Assembly (NCBI RefSeq): GCF_004348315.1
Contig: NZ_SMKC01000001.1
Span: forward strand, 43,524 to 107,523
DNA: 64,000 nucleotides
Direction of reading: 5' to 3'
Source of the DNA: Streptomyces sp. 8K308
GTDB taxonomy: Bacteria > Actinomycetota > Actinomycetes > Streptomycetales > Streptomycetaceae
Part shown: piece by piece, positions 24,569 to 32,311 of the stretch
How positions within the stretch are numbered: the first letter of the stretch is position 1
How the letters are laid out: the number at the start of each line of letters is the position of its first letter
The notes under the pieces: model-generated
What the model was told of the DNA's origin: nothing
Databases searched by the model: none
The model's input: only the letters and a program-made list of their open reading frames with translations
Translations under genes and position numbers: made by a program

Positions 24569-25665
24569 GCGCGCCCGCCTTCCGCACCCTGCCGGCCGGC
24601 GGCGATCCGCTGCGGGTGCTCGTCGTGGGCGCCGGCGCGATGGGCCGGGCCTGGCTGGGCACGGTCGCCGCCTCGCCCGACGTCACGCTGGTCGGCGTCG
24701 TCGACCTCGACCCGGACGCGGCCACGGCGGCGACCGAGGGCGCGCCGGGCACCGTCGCCGGCACCGACCTGGCGGCGGTGGCCGCCGCGTCAGGCGCCCA
24801 GGCCGTCATCAACGTGACGACCCCGGCCGCGCACCTGCCGGTCACCCTCCGGGCACTCGGCCTCGGCCTGCCGGTGCTGGGCGAGAAGCCGGCCGCCGCT
24901 TCGGTGGCCGAGGCGCTGCGGCTGGCGGCGGCCGCCGAGTTGGCCGGTCAGCTGTTCATGGTCAGCCAGTCCCGCAGCCACGACCGCCACCTGCGCCGCT
25001 TCCGCGACCAGGCCCGCCGGCTCGGCCCGCTCGGCATCCTCACCACGGAGTTCTTCCTCGCCCCGCGCTTCGGCGGCTTCCGCGACGCCATGGCACACCC
25101 GCTGCTTCTCGACATGGCGATCCACCCCTTCGACGCCGCCCGCTACGTCCTCGACGCCGAGCCCGTCTCGGTCTACTGCCAGGAGTACAACCCGTCCTGG
25201 AGCTGGTACGCGGGTGACGCGGCCGCCACCGCCGTCTTCGAGATGACCGGCGGCATCCGCTACGTCTACACGGGCAGCTGGTGCAGCCCGGGACTCGAGA
25301 CCTCGTGGAACGGCCACTGGCGGCTCAGCGGCGCGCACGGCACCGCCACCTGGGACGGCGAGGGCCCGCCCCTGCCGTCCACGGCCCCCGCGCAGGAACC
25401 GGCCGACCAGGGACCGCCGGACGGCATCGCCGGCGCGCTGGCCGCCTTCGTCCACGCCCTGCGCACCGGCGCCACGCCGAGGGGCGAGATCCACGAGAAC
25501 GTGCTCAGCCTCGCCATGGTCGACGCGGCCGTGCTCTCCTCCCGCGAGGACCGCCGCGTGGTGGTGGCCGACCTCCTCGACGCGGCCCACGCCGAGGCCC
25601 TGTCCGCCGCGGGACCGGAGCGCGAGGCGCTCAACTCCTGGCCGTCCGCGCGCACTCCGCACTGA
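24565..25665 (+). CDS. Gfo/Idh/MocA family oxidoreductase (partner of ThuA)
   Basis: 366 residues from the ATG at 24565, overlapping the ThuA stop (ATGA). The NAD-binding segment is [21 protein letters not shown] (about residues 18-38), the EKP motif is [12 protein letters not shown], and the substrate-side HPF motif is [21 protein letters not shown]. These enzymes typically oxidise a sugar hydroxyl, and the ThuA partner acts on the resulting keto-sugar, as in 3-ketoglucoside or trehalose breakdown. Substrate identity is not visible. A hairpin terminator follows at 25670. Confidence 0.91.
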   Translation: MSAPAFRTLPAGGDPLRVLVVGAGAMGRAWLGTVAASPDVTLVGVVDLDPDAATAATEGAPGTVAGTDLAAVAAASGAQAVINVTTPAAHLPVTLRALGLGLPVLGEKPAAASVAEALRLAAAAELAGQLFMVSQSRSHDRHLRRFRDQARRLGPLGILTTEFFLAPRFGGFRDAMAHPLLLDMAIHPFDAARYVLDAEPVSVYCQEYNPSWSWYAGDAAATAVFEMTGGIRYVYTGSWCSPGLETSWNGHWRLSGAHGTATWDGEGPPLPSTAPAQEPADQGPPDGIAGALAAFVHALRTGATPRGEIHENVLSLAMVDAAVLSSREDRRVVVADLLDAAHAEALSAAGPEREALNSWPSARTPH

Positions 25666-25669
25666 GCGG

Positions 25670-25708
25670 GCCCGCCACCAGGCGCGCTCGGCGCCCCCGG
25701 TGGCGGGC
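25670..25708 (+). terminator. Intrinsic terminator of the ThuA-Gfo operon
   Basis: A 10-bp stem (GCCCGCCACC at 25670-25679, GGTGGCGGGC at 25699-25708) is extended inward by GGCGC/GCGCC (25681-25685 with 25691-25695). It begins 4 bases after the TGA at 25663-25665. The lack of a U tract is usual in this GC range. Confidence 0.75.
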
Positions 25709-25886
25709 AACACGGCGGTGACCCACGCGCGTACGCGATCACGGCCGACCCCTACCCTGTCCAACTCCGCATGCGCTCAGCCACGGGCGCGAGCCCCCGT
25801 GCTGCTTCTGCGCCCTCGACGCCCTCCGCTGCGCTCGGTGACTGTCGTGCATGGCCCTGCAACTCTGTCGGAAGGCGAACTCCCCC

Positions 25887-26125
25887 ATGGCTCTCCGGTT
25901 CATCGGGATCGACCCGAACACCAACGGCGGCAACTGCCCGGGGGTATGGATCGACGACGTGAAGGAGGAAGTGCTTTTCCAGGGCTGGAAACCCGACGCC
26001 GAGACGGAGGCGGCCTGCGCCGAGAACAGTCCGCTGCCGTCGTCGGAGGTATCGTCCGCCTTCCCTACCGCATGATCCAGCTCATCAGGAAGGCGTGTGA
26101 TGAAGCCGAAGGCCCCCAGCTTTGA
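25887..26125 (+). pseudogene. Frameshifted small regulator-linked protein (partner of DUF6879)
   Basis: The ATG at 25887 opens MALRFIGIDPNTNGGNCPGV and continues to ENSPLPSSE, but then the frame runs into a foreign tail and stops at 26075. In the next phase the expected C-terminus IVRLPYRMIQLIRKACDEAE continues to a TGA at 26123-26125. In Streptomyces an intact protein of about 80 residues with exactly this order (RFIGIDP...GWK...RIPARMVPLIREACDEA) usually precedes a DUF6879 gene. One base is missing near 26041-26050. Whether this is decay, programmed -1 shifting or an assembly error cannot be told. The second half overlaps the DUF6879 start at 26100. Confidence 0.75.
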
Positions 26126-26621
26126 TGAACTGCTCGATTCCGCCCGGTACTCGGCCGTTCATCTGGAGATGAGGGACACCTATGCCGTGCGTGAGGAGGA
26201 AGACGACGTGGCGATGTGGCATGCCGGCAAGTGGACCCACGACCACGCGCGCGAAGCCCTCGCCGACTGGTTCTCCCTGGTCTCTCGAACGGTCAAGCGC
26301 GGCGTCACCATCCGCAGGGCGCGCCTCGTCTCCGAGCCGGTCTCCGAGTACGTCAGGTTCGAGCACTTCACGACGCCGCTGAACATCGAGGCCGGCGAGG
26401 ACGTCCGCTGGCTGCCGCGCCGACTGGCACTCGGCATCCCCCTGCCCGCCGCCGACTTCTGGCTCATCGACGCTCGGCTCGTGCGCTTCAACCTCTTCTC
26501 GGGCGACGGCGACGCGGTCGAGCCCGAACTGAGCGACGACCCGACCATCGCCTCGCTGTGCGCATCGGCGTTCGAGGCCGTGTGGCAGAAGGCTATCGTG
26601 CACGAGGACTACCAGTTCTAG
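26100..26621 (+). CDS. DUF6879 family protein
   Basis: 173 residues from the ATG at 26100 (a GTG at 26097 is in frame), preceded by AGGAAGGCGTGTG. The family signature is clear: FDELLDSARYSAVHLEMRDTYAV near the start, ARLVSEPVSEYVRFEHF, DVRWLPRRLALGIPLPAADFWLID in the second half, and FNLFSGDGDAVEPELSDDP before the end. DUF6879 genes in actinobacteria sit beside an Scr1-type XRE regulator and a small acidic protein; the trio's function is unknown. Here the gene itself looks intact while both companions are damaged (frameshift upstream, truncated XRE fragment downstream). Confidence 0.85.
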   Translation: MKPKAPSFDELLDSARYSAVHLEMRDTYAVREEEDDVAMWHAGKWTHDHAREALADWFSLVSRTVKRGVTIRRARLVSEPVSEYVRFEHFTTPLNIEAGEDVRWLPRRLALGIPLPAADFWLIDARLVRFNLFSGDGDAVEPELSDDPTIASLCASAFEAVWQKAIVHEDYQF

Positions 26622-26653
26622 CCCTCACCCCGCACGTCCGGACAGTCAACTCC

Positions 26654-26800
26654 ATGCCCGTCTCCCCCTCGTCGAGCGTTCAGGAGGCCCGCAGGGCCAT
26701 CGCCACCCGCCTTGGACACCTCCGCCGGGACGCCGGTCTCACGGGACGCGAGCTGGCGATCCGATGCGGGTGGGCGAATAAGGCTCAGCTCCCGGCGGAG
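26654..26800 (+). pseudogene. Truncated XRE (Scr1-type) regulator
   Basis: From the ATG at 26654 the translation MPVSPSSSVQEARRAIATRL and RRDAGLTGRELAIRCGW is the N-terminal start of an XRE regulator of the DUF5753 type. Similarity then stops (ANKAQLPAEASG...) before the recognition helix is complete, and no DUF5753 domain follows. The remainder of this regulator is missing; sequence from another, opposite-strand pseudogene follows. It would have been the third member of the DUF6879 cluster. Confidence 0.7.
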
Positions 26801-26929
26801 GCAAGCGGGAGGCCGACGGTGACGAGTACGCCCCCGCACGTAAGAACTCCTCGCCGCCGGCCCCGACACGTGGTTCTGGCCGGGCCGGTCGGCGCCCAGC
26901 GGGGCGGGGCGGTCAGGCGCGGAGGCCAT

Positions 26930-27290
26930 GAGGCCGTCGTAGGCGGCCATCACGATCTCGAGGGCCCGGGTCTCCTCCTCGGGGCCGCCATCTGGTTGGT
27001 CACGTAGGCCACCGCCAGGCCCGCGTTGGGCTCGACCATGACCATCGAGCCGCCTCAGCCGCCCCAGCCGTAGGTGCTACCGAACAGGCCTTAGCGCACC
27101 GGCATGCCATGGACGCGGTCCGGGCCGCTGAGCTGCTCCGCCCAGGCGCGGTCGCGGCCCGCCCGCGACAGCAGCCGAACCCCGCCCGCCGCTCCCCGCA
27201 GGCCATCACCGACTGCGCGAGGGCGACCGAGCGGGCGTTGCCGACGCCGCTCGCCGCCGGGATCTCCGTGCGGCGCCCGCCAGCGCTGCG
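26930..27290 (-). pseudogene. Beta-lactamase-family serine hydrolase (EstB type), degenerate C-terminal part
   Basis: Read on the minus strand, the pieces appear in family order: EIPAASGVGNARSVALAQSV, then after a frameshift VRLLSRAGRDRAWAEQLSG, an in-frame TAA, GLFGSTYGWGG, an in-frame TGA, GGSMVMVEPNAGLAVAYVTN, another frameshift, and ETRALEIVMAAYDGLM. These match the C-terminal third of class C-like serine hydrolases/esterases (GNARS, GWGG.GGS, AYV.N). At least two stops and two frameshifts, and no N-terminal catalytic SxxK portion, show a dead fragment. Confidence 0.72.
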
Positions 27291-27448
27291 CGGTGGATTT
27301 CATGTTCCGTTCGCACGCGTTCATCGGGCCTTCTGACATCGGAAGATTCGCTTCGCATGATGAAGCCGCGTTACACCGGCGGCCGGTCGAAATGTGGGGC
27401 CGTGCACGTGGTTGACCGTTCGCCCACGTGTTCGCTACTTTCTCGGAC

Positions 27449-27523
27449 ATGCGGACCTTCGCCCAGCTCAGCCAGCGGCGCGCCGTCGATCTGATGCGCG
27501 TCGCCACTGCCATGTGTCGCTGA
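27449..27523 (+). CDS. Leader peptide of cysteine/sulfur type
   Basis: A 24-residue frame, ATG at 27449 to TGA at 27521-27523, ending in RRAVDLMRVATAMCR. The pattern RR-x-VDL-x-RVA-x-A-x-C-R is that of the short putative leader peptides placed before sulfur-assimilation operons in Streptomyces, thought to sense cysteine supply through a Cys codon near the end. It lies 123 bases before an ABC lipoprotein gene of the sulfonate/nitrate type, exactly where such a leader is expected. No strong Shine-Dalgarno is visible. A second leader of the same design is at 40667-40750. The mechanism (attenuation) is family knowledge, not shown here. Confidence 0.72.
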   Translation: MRTFAQLSQRRAVDLMRVATAMCR

Positions 27524-27646
27524 TTTCCTCCGCTCCGCGTCTTTCCCACCACGCTTTCCGCTTCCGGCGACGCTGCTTTCCGCTGCCTTCTCGCCGGCGT
27601 TCCGCATTCCACGCACATTCCACGCACACGATTTCCGGGAACCACC

Positions 27647-28711
27647 ATGCCCAGATTTGGACACGTCGCGCTCGCCGCCGCCCTCGTCGCTCCGCTGCTG
27701 CTCGCCGGCTGCGCCACCGACGACGCGGAAGGTGGCGCGAGCGACGAGGAGTTGGCGGCGGCGGAGATACCGGCGACCGTCGATCCCGAGACCACCCTGA
27801 CCATCGGCACGCCCGAGGCGCAGGTCGCCCTCGAACTGTCCGGGCTGATCGACGAGATCCCGTTCACCGTGGAGTGGGCCAACATCAGCGGCGGGCCGCA
27901 GTGCTCCGAGGCGTTCCGGGCGAACGCGCTCGACGTGTGCTCGGCTGCCGAGATCCCGTCGATCCACGCGCACTGGACGGGGCTCGACACCAAGCTGGTG
28001 GCGACGCAGTTCCGGCAGGACCCGGTCGACCACCCGATCTACCAACTCGGCGTCGCGCCGGGCGTCGACGTCACCTCGCTGGAGGACCTGCGAGGCAGGC
28101 GCATCGCGTTCAGCCCGGGGCAGGCGCAGGGGGCGCTGGTCCTGCGGGTGTTGGACGCGGCGGGGCTCACCACGGACGACGTGGAGCTGGTGGAGATCCC
28201 CAGCACGGGAGACGTCTATCCGACGGCGCTCGGCAACGGCGAGGTGGACGTGGCGCCGATCGGGGGCGTCAACATCCGGCGCTACCTGGAGCAGTACGGG
28301 CCGGACGGCGGCACCACCATCTTCCACGGGCTGCGCGACGACCCGGGACACCTGTGGGTGCCCACCTCGTCCGTCTCCGACCCCCGGAAGGCGGCCGCCA
28401 TCCGGGAGTTCATCGGTCTCTGGGCGCGGGCGCTGACCTGGGCCAACGAGCACCCGGAGGAGTGGATCCAGGGCTACTACGTCGAGGACCAGGGGTTGTC
28501 CACCGAGGACGGCGAGTACCTGGTCGAGCAGAACGGCGTCCCGGAGTTCCCGGCCGACTGGTCGGGCGCCATCGAGCGGCAGCAGCAGACCATCGAGCTG
28601 CTGGCCGAGGAGCTCGACCGCGAGTCGTTCGACGCCGAGACCCTGTTCGACCGGCGCTACGAGACGGTGGCGGCCGACGCCATCGCGGAAGCGGAGGGTG
28701 GTGGGTCGTGA
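27647..28711 (+). CDS. ABC transporter substrate-binding lipoprotein (sulfonate/taurine/nitrate type)
   Basis: 354 residues from the ATG at 27647. A signal peptide with lipobox (ALVAPLLLAGC, Cys at about residue 22) indicates a membrane-anchored exported protein. The body is an NMT1/SsuA-like solute-binding protein: TLTIGTPEAQVALELSGL, EWANISGGPQCSEAFRANALDVC, VTSLEDLRGRRIAFSPGQAQG, and AIREFIGLWARALTWANEHPEEW. The leader peptide upstream and the downstream permease, ATPase and luciferase-like oxidase point to uptake of an organosulfur compound; other small anions or pyrimidine-like ligands are used by relatives. Confidence 0.9.
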   Translation: MPRFGHVALAAALVAPLLLAGCATDDAEGGASDEELAAAEIPATVDPETTLTIGTPEAQVALELSGLIDEIPFTVEWANISGGPQCSEAFRANALDVCSAAEIPSIHAHWTGLDTKLVATQFRQDPVDHPIYQLGVAPGVDVTSLEDLRGRRIAFSPGQAQGALVLRVLDAAGLTTDDVELVEIPSTGDVYPTALGNGEVDVAPIGGVNIRRYLEQYGPDGGTTIFHGLRDDPGHLWVPTSSVSDPRKAAAIREFIGLWARALTWANEHPEEWIQGYYVEDQGLSTEDGEYLVEQNGVPEFPADWSGAIERQQQTIELLAEELDRESFDAETLFDRRYETVAADAIAEAEGGGS

Positions 28712-29553
28712 CGACGACCGAGATTCCGTTGGCCACGCCGCGGACGGACCAGCCGCCGCCGGCGCCCCGGCGGCGCAGGCGGCGGCTCGGGCCCGGGCGG
28801 CCGATCCGCCACGGCTGGGCCATCGGCCCGCTGCTGCTGCTCCTGGTCTGGGCGGTCGGCTCGGCCGCGGGCTGGATCGACGAACGCAACCTGTCGGCGC
28901 CCTGGGACGTGGTCACCACGGCCCGGGAGCTGATCGAGGACGGCCGGCTGCAGGAGAACCTGTGGACGTCCGCCGGGCGCGCCCTGGCCGGGCTCGGGTT
29001 CGGGGTGGCGGCGGGGCTGGTGCTGGCCGTGATCGCCGGGCTCAGCCGGCTCGGCGAGGGCGTGATCGACGGCCCCGTGCAGATCAAGCGGTCCATCCCG
29101 TCGCTGGCCCTGATCCCGCTGCTGATTCTGTGGTTCGGCATCGGCGAGACGATGAAGGTCGTCACCATCACCCTCGGTGTGCTGGTGCCCGTCTACGTCC
29201 ACACCCACAACGGGCTGCGGACGATCGACAGTCGCTATGTCGAGCTGGCCGAGACGGTGCGCCTGGGCCGGGTCGCGTTCCTGCGGCACGTGGTGCTGCC
29301 GGGCGCGCTGCCGGGCTTCCTGCTCGGCATGCGGTTCGCGGTCACCAACGCCTGGCTGGCCCTGGTGGTGGTCGAGCAGGTCAACGCCACCAGCGGCATC
29401 GGCTACATGATGGAGCTGGCGCGAACCTACGGACAGACCGAGGTGATCATCGTGGGCCTGGTGGTCTACGGCCTGCTGGGCCTCGTCTCCGACGGCCTGG
29501 TGCGGCTCGTACAGAGAAGGGCGCTGTCATGGCGACGCACGCTGGCGGACTGA
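28708..29553 (+). CDS. ABC transporter permease (SsuC/TauC type)
   Basis: 281 residues from the GTG at 28708, overlapping the lipoprotein stop (GTGA). After a basic N-terminal tail (PRRRRRRLGPG) there are about six membrane helices. The binding-protein-dependent transport signature is visible in SRYVELAETVRLGRVAFLRHVVLPGALPGFLLG (about residues 172-205), typical of SsuC/TauC. It forms the membrane channel for the ABC importer encoded by this operon. Confidence 0.92.
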   Translation: MTTTEIPLATPRTDQPPPAPRRRRRRLGPGRPIRHGWAIGPLLLLLVWAVGSAAGWIDERNLSAPWDVVTTARELIEDGRLQENLWTSAGRALAGLGFGVAAGLVLAVIAGLSRLGEGVIDGPVQIKRSIPSLALIPLLILWFGIGETMKVVTITLGVLVPVYVHTHNGLRTIDSRYVELAETVRLGRVAFLRHVVLPGALPGFLLGMRFAVTNAWLALVVVEQVNATSGIGYMMELARTYGQTEVIIVGLVVYGLLGLVSDGLVRLVQRRALSWRRTLAD

Positions 29554-30335
29554 CGACCGGAGTGACGACCGGACTGGCGACCGGGGCCGCGGTGCGGATC
29601 GAGGGCCTGGTGCGGGCGTTCGGGGACCGGCGGGTGCTCGACGCGCTCGACCTGACCATCGCGCCGGGCGAGTTCGTGGCCCTGATCGGGCGCAGCGGCT
29701 CCGGCAAGAGCACCCTGCTGCGGGTGTTGGCCGGCATCGATCACGACGTGACCGGCTACGAGCGGCTCGACGCGCCGGAGAACGTCTCGGTGGTCTTCCA
29801 GGACGCCCGACTGCTGCCGTGGAAGCGGCTGTTGGAGAACGTGACGCTGGGCCTCGGCGGTCCGGACGCGACCGGGCGGGGCCGCACCGCGCTGGCCGAG
29901 GTCGGCCTCGCCGGCCGGGAGCGTGCCTGGCCGGTGGAGCTGTCCGGCGGCGAGCAACAGCGGGTGGCGCTGGCCCGCTCGCTGGTGCGGGAACCGGAAC
30001 TGCTGCTGGCCGACGAGCCGTTCGGCGCGCTCGACGCGCTGACCAGGATCCGGATGCACGCGCTGCTGCGGCGGCTGTGCGAGGCGCACCGGCCGGCGGT
30101 GCTGCTGGTCACGCACGACGTGGACGAGGCGATCGCGCTCGCCGACCGCGTCGTGGTGCTCGACGCGGGCCGGATCGCCGCCGACCTGCCGATCACGCTG
30201 CCCGCTCCGCGCGCCCCCGGCAGCCCCGAGTACGCGACGCTGCGCGCCGACCTGTTGGCGCGCCTCGGAGTCGACACCGAGGCGGCGGAGGCCGAGACCG
30301 TCGGCACCGGGGCAGGGGAGGCGGCGGAGGCATGA
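29529..30335 (+). CDS. ABC transporter ATP-binding protein (SsuB/TauB type)
   Basis: 268 residues from the ATG at 29529, inside the last 25 bases of the permease gene; AGAAGGG lies just upstream. Walker A is LIGRSGSGKSTLLRVLAGI, the Q-loop is VVFQDARLLPWKR, the signature motif is VELSGGEQQRVALARSLV, Walker B is ELLLADEPFGALDALTR, and the switch His is in LLVTHDVDEAIALADRV. The LLPWKR Q-loop context is typical of the nitrate/sulfonate/taurine subfamily. It energises the preceding permease. Confidence 0.95.
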   Translation: MATHAGGLTTGVTTGLATGAAVRIEGLVRAFGDRRVLDALDLTIAPGEFVALIGRSGSGKSTLLRVLAGIDHDVTGYERLDAPENVSVVFQDARLLPWKRLLENVTLGLGGPDATGRGRTALAEVGLAGRERAWPVELSGGEQQRVALARSLVREPELLLADEPFGALDALTRIRMHALLRRLCEAHRPAVLLVTHDVDEAIALADRVVVLDAGRIAADLPITLPAPRAPGSPEYATLRADLLARLGVDTEAAEAETVGTGAGEAAEA

Positions 30336-30421
30336 CCGGGCCGGCGGCCGGCCCACCGCCCCCTCCGGTGCGCCGGCCGCCACCATCCACCACCTCCTCA
30401 GCCGCAGCGAAAGGGTGTGCC

Positions 30422-31564
30422 ATGTCCGCGGGGCCCGTGCCACTGTCCGTCCTTGACCTGGTGCCGATCAGCTCCGGCGCCACGGCCCGGGCGGCGCTCG
30501 CCAACACGGTCGACCTGGCGCGCCGCGCCGAGGAGTTCGGCTACCACAGGTACTGGATCGCCGAGCACCACCTGGCGCCCGGGGTGGCCGGCTCGCAGCC
30601 GGCGCTGGTGATCGCGCTGGTCGCCGGCGCGACGAGCCGGATCAGGGTCGGCTCGGGCGCCGTACAGCTCGGTCACCAGACCGCCCTGTCGGTCGTCGAG
30701 CAGTTCGGCTTCGTCGACGCGCTACACCCGGGGCGGATCGACCTGGGTCTTGGCCGGTCGGGGCACCGCAAGCCGCCGCCGAACGGCGCCGAGACGCCGG
30801 CGCCCGTGGCGGCCCCGCGCGAGGCCCGCCGGGTCGGCACGCTGCTGATCCCGAGGCCGTTCAACCCGGCCGGGCTGCTCGACTCGCCCCGCTTCCGGCT
30901 CCACCAGCACCTGCTCCACCCGCCGGGCGCCACGCCCCGGGACTACGCGGCGCAGGTGGACGACATCCGGGCCCTGCTGACCGGCGACTACCGCTCCCCC
31001 GAGGGCCTTGACGCGCACGCCGTGCCGGGTGAGGGGGCGGACGTGCAGCTGTGGATCCTGGGCAGCAGCGCCGGCGAGAGCGCCCGGGTGGCCGGCGAGC
31101 GCGGGCTGCGCTTCGCGGCCAACTACCACGTCAGCCCGGGTACGGTGCTGGAGACGGTGGCCGCCTACCGGTCGGCGTTCCGTCCCTCGGCCGATCTCGG
31201 CCGGCCCCACGTGCAGGTCTCCGCCGACGTGGTGGTGGCGCCGGACGACCGCGCCGCGCGGGAGCTGGCCGCCGGCTACGGGCCGTGGGTGCGGAGCATC
31301 CGCGCCGGCGGCGGCGCGCGTCCCTTCCCTGCCCCGGGCGAGGTCGACGACGAGCCGTGGACGGATGAGGACCGGGCACTGGTGGCCGACCGCGTCGACA
31401 CGCAGTTCGTCGGCTCCCCCGAGCGGGTGGCCGGCCTGCTGCGCGAGCTGCGCGACGCCACCGAAGCCGACGAGTTGCTGGTCACCACCATCACCCACGA
31501 CCACCGCGACCGGGTGCGGTCCTACGAGTTGCTGGCGTCGGCCTGGGCGGAGCTGGGCGCGTGA
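30422..31564 (+). CDS. LLM-class flavin-dependent oxidoreductase (MsnO8 type)
   Basis: 380 residues from the ATG at 30422 (GAAAGGGTGTGCC upstream). An in-frame ATG at 30332 overlaps the ATPase stop and would add a Pro/Ala-rich 30-residue tail, so the start is not certain. The bacterial-luciferase-like barrel is plain: LSVLDLVPISSGATARAALANTVDLARRAEEFGYHRYWIAEHH, then IRVGSGAVQLGHQTALSVVEQFG, and LWILGSSAGESARVAGERGL. In an operon with a sulfonate-type importer it probably uses reduced flavin and O2 to release sulfite or attack a related organosulfur substrate; a dedicated flavin reductase (ssuE) is present at 38607. Confidence 0.88.
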   Translation: MSAGPVPLSVLDLVPISSGATARAALANTVDLARRAEEFGYHRYWIAEHHLAPGVAGSQPALVIALVAGATSRIRVGSGAVQLGHQTALSVVEQFGFVDALHPGRIDLGLGRSGHRKPPPNGAETPAPVAAPREARRVGTLLIPRPFNPAGLLDSPRFRLHQHLLHPPGATPRDYAAQVDDIRALLTGDYRSPEGLDAHAVPGEGADVQLWILGSSAGESARVAGERGLRFAANYHVSPGTVLETVAAYRSAFRPSADLGRPHVQVSADVVVAPDDRAARELAAGYGPWVRSIRAGGGARPFPAPGEVDDEPWTDEDRALVADRVDTQFVGSPERVAGLLRELRDATEADELLVTTITHDHRDRVRSYELLASAWAELGA

Positions 31565-31769
31565 GCGCGCTCAGGCCTGGCGGGGCCTGGCCTCCAAGGG
31601 GGCCTTCGGACTGCCGCCCGGCACCCCGCGGGACCGGCGGGCGGTCGAGGTCGCGCACCGGCTCGGCGTGGTCGGCCTGGCCGAGCACCGCGTCAAGCTG
31701 CGCTGGGGCTGAGCGGGTCCTGGACGGCGCGTGCGTGCGCGGCTCCGGGACCGGTCGGATGAGCGCTGC

Positions 31770-32297
31770 TCACGCTGTGGGGGCCGGGCCGTCCGACTCG
31801 CGGTCGTCGCCGGAAGCCCAGTCCGCGAACGGGCTGAGGTCGGCGAGTCGGGGATCGACCCTGATGGCTGCCCGGGAGAACTCTCTGGCGAGGTCGCCGA
31901 GCATGGTCTCCAGTTCGGTCGCGTCGATCCTCTCGATGCTCGGGTCGGGGGTCCACGCCGTGCGGGACTCGCAGCTGATCAGCACGTGATCGTCCGCGAA
32001 GGAGAACTCGAGCAGTCTTTCGACGCCCTGCCCGTAGAAATCCAGGTGGGCCGAGGCACGGCGCCGAATCGCGGCCAGCACGTCGGGAAGCTGTTCCATG
32101 ACTGAGGAGAAGTCGTACCCGATGTCCAACGCCCAATGGGGATCGCCGAATCCTTCGACGCGAAAGCGACAGTCGTACTGTGCCAGGAGATCGCAGACCT
32201 CCATGACGATGGTCGGATAGTCTTCTGGCAGCGGCATGTCCGGAGGTCCCGGCACCAGGGTGGATTGCGGCGGGGTGAAGGACATCGAGAAGGTCAT
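31770..32297 (-). CDS. Putative immunity protein for the RHS toxin
   Basis: 175 residues from the ATG at 32297. It starts 14 bases after the stop of the 1498-residue RHS protein and on the same strand, the standard place for a toxin's cognate immunity gene. The protein is acidic (VMEVCDLLAQYDCRFRVEGFG, SFADDHVLISCESRTAWTPDPS, ASGDDRESDG), with no signal peptide or membrane segment, so it would act in the cytoplasm by binding the toxin domain. I do not recognise its family; the assignment rests on position and general character. Confidence 0.65.
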   Translation of the reverse strand: MTFSMSFTPPQSTLVPGPPDMPLPEDYPTIVMEVCDLLAQYDCRFRVEGFGDPHWALDIGYDFSSVMEQLPDVLAAIRRRASAHLDFYGQGVERLLEFSFADDHVLISCESRTAWTPDPSIERIDATELETMLGDLAREFSRAAIRVDPRLADLSPFADWASGDDRESDGPAPTA

Positions 32298-32311
32298 AGG
32301 CTGCTCACTCG

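Noticed and set aside
31565..31712. Short frame after the luciferase-like gene ending in VGLAEHRVKLRWG
   Set aside because: It looks slightly protein-like (a possible C-terminal scrap) but has no start, ribosome site or recognisable family.
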